From CBFCZU01 sp965602635 (lineage in GTDB: Bacteria; Planctomycetota; Phycisphaerae; SM23-33): a stretch of DNA of 10,021 bases. Under the pieces are notes generated by a model. The model was given only the letters and a program-made list of their open reading frames with translations. It searched no databases and was not told where the DNA came from. Both the position numbers and the translations under genes were made by a program. This document shows, in pieces, positions 7,019 through 10,021 of the stretch. Location: the NCBI GenBank assembly GCA_965602635.1, contig CBFCZU010000159.1:1-10021 (forward strand), written 5' to 3'. How positions within the stretch are numbered: the first letter of the stretch is position 1; every line of letters starts with the position of its first letter.

Positions 7019-9072
7019 CCGAGTTTGAGCAGGTCCAGCTCTTGACGGGCGCGCATCCAGCACTGAAGCTGTGCTGGGTCGGTACTCGCAAGTCGCTGCG
7101 GTACTGCTACGTCCCCGTCTGGGTGAAGGGCGAGCTTCTGAAGGTGCCCGTCGGGCAGGTCCGGCGCAAGGGCGAAGGCTGGACCGCCTCGGGCACGCTG
7201 AGAACCGAACACGGGACCTGGCGGGTCAGAGACGTGCTGACGCCCCGCGGGAACACGCTCGTCATTGACCGCGAGTGGCGGTGGCGAGGCGGCCGCCTGT
7301 CCAGCGTGCGCCTGGGATTCGACGTGTTCGTCCCTTTCCAGAAGCTCGACTTCTGGACGATCCCCTACATCTCGATGAACGGAAACAAAGGGACAGGGAC
7401 CGTTCCCGCCGGCATGACGGACAACGGGACGCCCTGGTTGTTCCGCGAGGAACGCACGACCGCGCCCGGACTGATGACGCTGGAGGCCGGCGGCCTGGTC
7501 GCCGGTTCCTACACCGAGGCTGGCCGCAGCGAGCAAACCCTCTCGGCGTGCAGCATCGTGCCGGGCCGAAGCGGCCATACGCTCCGCACGTTCTTCCCGT
7601 TTCGAGAGGCCCCCCGCAGCTATCTCGGCCACGCCTCCTGGGCGGACTCGAGCACCACGGAGGGGATGTACATGTGCGGGGGAGGGGCCGCCGGGTTCGT
7701 CGTGGACGGCACGGCGAAGTTCCGCAGGGAGTTCTTCGTCGTGCTGGACCGGGCGGAGCAGCAGCGCCACGGGTTCGTGCGCATCTGGGAGTCGGCCTGG
7801 CGTAATCTGAGGGATCCCCTGCCCAAGTGCGTCCCCGTGAAGCAGACGGAGAAGCGGCTCTGGCGGACGCTCGACCATTTCTGGGTCGAGAGAGGCAAGG
7901 TCCGCGGCTTCCGAGCGCGCGTGGATCGGGACGGGCATCCCTACCACGATTTCGACATCGGATGGTGCTGCCCGACGGCGATGCTCGCCTGGCTGGGTCT
8001 CCGCCGAGCGATCCGGGCGCGTCGGCCGCTTCTGGCGGACAGACCCGTCAAGGCGCTGGAGTTCTTCGTCAAGAACGCGGGATGGCAGAACGGCGTCTTC
8101 CGGGGGCGATACGACCCCGACGACATGCAATGGCGGGATCGCGCCCCCAACGCGGTCTCCATGGGCGGCGGCGCGTACTGGATCCTCAAGTGCGTCGAAC
8201 TGCTGGGCGAGACCCGGCTCTTCCGCGGGTGCATTCGCACGAAGCGGTGGACCGACTTCGCTTTGGGCTTCTGCGACCTAGCCGTGCGGACCCAACGCGC
8301 CGACGGGGCCTTGCCCGCCTACTGGACGCCGGAGGGCAAGGTCGTCGGCTTCGAACGGGCGATGGGTGTTCACGCCGCACGCGCCGTGCTCGAGGCGCAC
8401 CGCCGGACGGGGCGGAAGGAATACCTCGATGCCGCCGAACGCGCGGCGGAGTTCTACGCCAGGGAAATGATCGACCGGGAGCAAGGCTACGGCGACTGCA
8501 CGGACATCCACCACGCGACCACGGAGAACGACGCCGCAAGCGTGCCGGACTTCTACATCGACCTCTACCGGATCACGGGCACGCGGCGCTATCTGGCCAA
8601 GGCCGTGCGTGCGGCGGAGTATTGCCTCTCGTTCATGTTCGCGTACAATGTGTATTTCCCGCCGGAGACCGAATGCGGCCGGCGGAAGATGCGGACGCGC
8701 GGACTGGCGGCCATTTCGCCGGAGACCGCCTTCGTCTGCTGGGTCTTCCTACTCCAAGCCAATGCGTTCCTCGAGCTCTGGAAAGAAACGGGCGAGCGGC
8801 GCTGGAAGGACTACGCCGTTGCGAACGTACGCTCTTCGCTTCAGATGAGGACCGAGCCGGGCGACACGTTCGGTCTTGCAGGGCACCTCGTGGACCTGCG
8901 CTCGGAGGTCATTCCCGTGCTGGATACGGTGAAGGACCGGCGGATCTGGACGAAGGGCATGACCGGCTACACCTGGGATCCGCCGGTTTGGTGGCCCGCC
9001 GCGTTCAATCTGCTGACCTTCGCGCTGATCGAGGACCGTTTCCCCGAGGTCAGCAAGCTGATCGGACCGTAG
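7015..9072 (+). CDS. Putative (alpha/alpha)6-barrel (six-hairpin) glycosidase-like protein, 685 aa
   Basis: The N-terminus (MTEFEQVQLLTG) is not a signal peptide, so the protein is probably cytoplasmic, unlike its neighbours. Residues 1 to about 260 look beta-rich (WRVRDVLTPRGNTLVIDREW; repeated Gly/aromatic strands), like the beta-sandwich found before many glycosidase barrels. Residues from about 275 to the end are helical, with paired aromatic and Ala-rich helices: a segment around HDFDIGW (312-317), ALEFFVKNAGWQNGVF, YWTPEGKVVGFERAMGVHAARAVLEAHRRTG, and a late helix pair ending near WWPAAFNLLTFALI. This hairpin pattern is that of six-hairpin glycosidases and related unsaturated uronyl hydrolases and epimerases. 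Possible active-site acids are Asp312, Asp314, Glu504 and Asp506 (HHATTEND near 499-506), but I cannot assign a GH family or substrate. It is probably co-transcribed with the next gene, 14 bp downstream. Coding status is certain, fold likely, activity inferred. Confidence 0.88.
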   Translation: MTEFEQVQLLTGAHPALKLCWVGTRKSLRYCYVPVWVKGELLKVPVGQVRRKGEGWTASGTLRTEHGTWRVRDVLTPRGNTLVIDREWRWRGGRLSSVRLGFDVFVPFQKLDFWTIPYISMNGNKGTGTVPAGMTDNGTPWLFREERTTAPGLMTLEAGGLVAGSYTEAGRSEQTLSACSIVPGRSGHTLRTFFPFREAPRSYLGHASWADSSTTEGMYMCGGGAAGFVVDGTAKFRREFFVVLDRAEQQRHGFVRIWESAWRNLRDPLPKCVPVKQTEKRLWRTLDHFWVERGKVRGFRARVDRDGHPYHDFDIGWCCPTAMLAWLGLRRAIRARRPLLADRPVKALEFFVKNAGWQNGVFRGRYDPDDMQWRDRAPNAVSMGGGAYWILKCVELLGETRLFRGCIRTKRWTDFALGFCDLAVRTQRADGALPAYWTPEGKVVGFERAMGVHAARAVLEAHRRTGRKEYLDAAERAAEFYAREMIDREQGYGDCTDIHHATTENDAASVPDFYIDLYRITGTRRYLAKAVRAAEYCLSFMFAYNVYFPPETECGRRKMRTRGLAAISPETAFVCWVFLLQANAFLELWKETGERRWKDYAVANVRSSLQMRTEPGDTFGLAGHLVDLRSEVIPVLDTVKDRRIWTKGMTGYTWDPPVWWPAAFNLLTFALIEDRFPEVSKLIGP

Positions 9073-9079
9073 AGGAGGA
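9072..9079 (+). promoter_or_regulatory. Strong ribosome binding site of paralog C
   Basis: GAGGAGGA, containing a full AGGAGG (9073-9078), starts on the last base of the previous stop codon and lies 8 bases before ATG 9087. It fixes the start of the last gene and indicates tight operon spacing. Confidence 0.8.
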
Positions 9080-9086
9080 ACGTTCT

Positions 9087-10021
9087 ATGTCCGCAGCGCT
9101 CATCGCACGACTGCTCATGGCCCTAGTCGTGGCCGCGTCCCTGGCGGTCAGCGCGGACGCCGACGGAGCGGAGGTGACGTTCACGGCCGGGCCGGAGCTC
9201 GTCAAGGACGGCGATGCCTTCCGGATCACGTTTTCCGTTTCCGCGCCGACCGACGCCACCGTGGCGATCGTCGCTCCCGGCGGCGGGATCGTCCGGCACT
9301 TGGCCGCGGGCATGCTCGGCCCCAAGGCGCCGGCGCCTCTGAAGCCCGGACGGGCACAGTCGCTGGCGTGGGACGGCCTGGCCGACGACGGCAGACCCGC
9401 GCCGGCCGGCTCGAAACTGCGCGTATCGCTCGGGCTCACACCGAAGTTCGTGCGCATTCTCTGTCCCAGTCCCGTGGGCGTGGCCAGCCGCGGCCCTATT
9501 GGGCTTGCCGTCGGCCACGACGGCAGCCTCTACGTCACCGAGGGCGCGATCTTCGTCGCCAAGGTCTCCACCGTCGTCCGGACGCAGGTCTTCGATTCCG
9601 AGGGCCGCTACCTGCGCACGATCATGCCCTTCCGGGGCGACCGGCCCGAGAAGAGCGTCTCGATGGCCGAGTTCATGACCACCGCCGACGGGCGCCGCGT
9701 GCCGCTGTCCGGGATGAACAACCATCGACCCTACTCCGGCCTGGTTCCCGGCCATCCGGGCATGACGCGGCACCTGCCGGTGATCACGCGAGACGGCCGT
9801 TTGCTTTTCGGCGGCCGCGGGTCCGGCCGCATCCTCTCGATCGGCACCGATGGCAGTTGTCCGCGGAAGCTGTACAACGGGCCCACGCTCCCCATCGCCG
9901 GCAAGACCGTCTTCCTGGCGCTGTCGTCCGATCAGAAGTTCCTGTACGTCTCCGGCATCGCCAGCTCGAAGAAAGGGTCGCGCCACGTCGTGTACCGCGC
10001 CGCGATGGATGCCTGGAGCCA
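9087..10021 (+). CDS. Exported FlgD-Ig / beta-propeller protein, 3'-truncated (paralog C)
   Basis: The frame stays open from ATG 9087 to the right edge (311 full codons), so the gene continues outside the window. It starts with a Sec-type leader (MSAALIARLLMALVVAASLA) with likely cleavage at VSA|DA after residue 23. A FlgD-type Ig-like domain follows at about 47-120: TVAIVAPGGGIVRHLAAGMLG from residue 58, Trp95 in AWDGLADDG, then LRVSLGLTPKF. This matches paralogs A and B motif by motif (VVRHLGSGVLG; YWNGKDD; LRVRVMLGLRP). The propeller part begins with IGLAVGHDGSLYVTEG (138), then QVFDSEGRYLRTIMPF, matching the first blade of A and B. Near the right edge LALSSDQKFLYVSG corresponds to LAASPDGKTIYMSD of B. 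It is more divergent from A and B than they are from each other, indicating an older duplication or separate acquisition. Function unknown; export inferred. Confidence 0.9.
   Translation, partial: MSAALIARLLMALVVAASLAVSADADGAEVTFTAGPELVKDGDAFRITFSVSAPTDATVAIVAPGGGIVRHLAAGMLGPKAPAPLKPGRAQSLAWDGLADDGRPAPAGSKLRVSLGLTPKFVRILCPSPVGVASRGPIGLAVGHDGSLYVTEGAIFVAKVSTVVRTQVFDSEGRYLRTIMPFRGDRPEKSVSMAEFMTTADGRRVPLSGMNNHRPYSGLVPGHPGMTRHLPVITRDGRLLFGGRGSGRILSIGTDGSCPRKLYNGPTLPIAGKTVFLALSSDQKFLYVSGIASSKKGSRHVVYRAAMDAWS

Noticed and set aside
6541..8130. 529-codon minus-strand frame across the end of the HEAT gene, the gap and the glycosidase-like gene
   Set aside because: It overlaps two real genes in antisense, and its composition is typical of a shadow frame.
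9123..9986. Minus-strand frame opposite the right-edge gene
   Set aside because: The + strand carries a leader, a strong ribosome site and an Ig domain homologous to paralogs A and B, so the antisense frame is the shadow.
1..10021. tRNA, rRNA, CRISPR array, insertion sequence, integrase or attachment site
   Set aside because: No regularly spaced short repeats, transposase or integrase motifs, terminal inverted repeats or RNA gene signatures were seen. The direct repeats found are parts of paralogous genes.

Overview
The window is a GC-rich, gene-dense bacterial segment in which every supported gene lies on the + strand. It looks like part of one long co-directional cluster for secreted proteins. 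Three of the five genes encode members of a single paralogous family: an N-terminal FlgD-type Ig-like domain followed by a long NHL/beta-propeller-like region. A fourth gene encodes an exported HEAT-repeat protein. The fifth encodes a protein without a signal peptide whose C-terminal half looks like an (alpha/alpha)6-barrel glycosidase. Expanded families of large exported propeller and HEAT proteins are typical of Planctomycetota and neighbouring PVC-type bacteria (Lentisphaerota, Verrucomicrobiota). That assignment is an inference from gene style; there is no rRNA or marker gene here.

Layout: (1) 2-2734, a propeller paralog cut by the left edge, missing about 80 N-terminal codons judged by its neighbour. 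(2) 2731-5640, a complete tandem paralog of 969 aa with a GTG start that overlaps the previous stop by four bases (GTGA). (3) 5689-6780, an exported HEAT-repeat protein, 48 bp downstream. (4) 6781-7014, the only real intergenic gap, holding a weak hairpin, a 17-codon signal-peptide-like fragment and an 8-codon mini-ORF that overlaps the next start as ATGA. (5) 7015-9072, the 685-aa glycosidase-like protein. (6) 9087-10021, a third, divergent member of the propeller family, 14 bp downstream with a strong ribosome binding site and cut by the right edge. This last gene is easily missed because it has no stop codon in the window.

How they may work together (inference): three exported multi-blade propellers with Ig domains, an exported HEAT scaffold and an intracellular carbohydrate-active-like enzyme would fit an envelope-associated system that binds or degrades a complex glycan. 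No catalytic activity can be proved from the sequence.

The most notable observations are the three-member paralog cluster, the conserved Cys-Ser-Cys/GRYGN C-terminal block of the first two paralogs, and an exact 55-base repeat. The repeat sits at the very first bases of the window and recurs at 2970-3024. It is either a trace of gene conversion or an assembly junction, and it bears on how far the left edge can be trusted.
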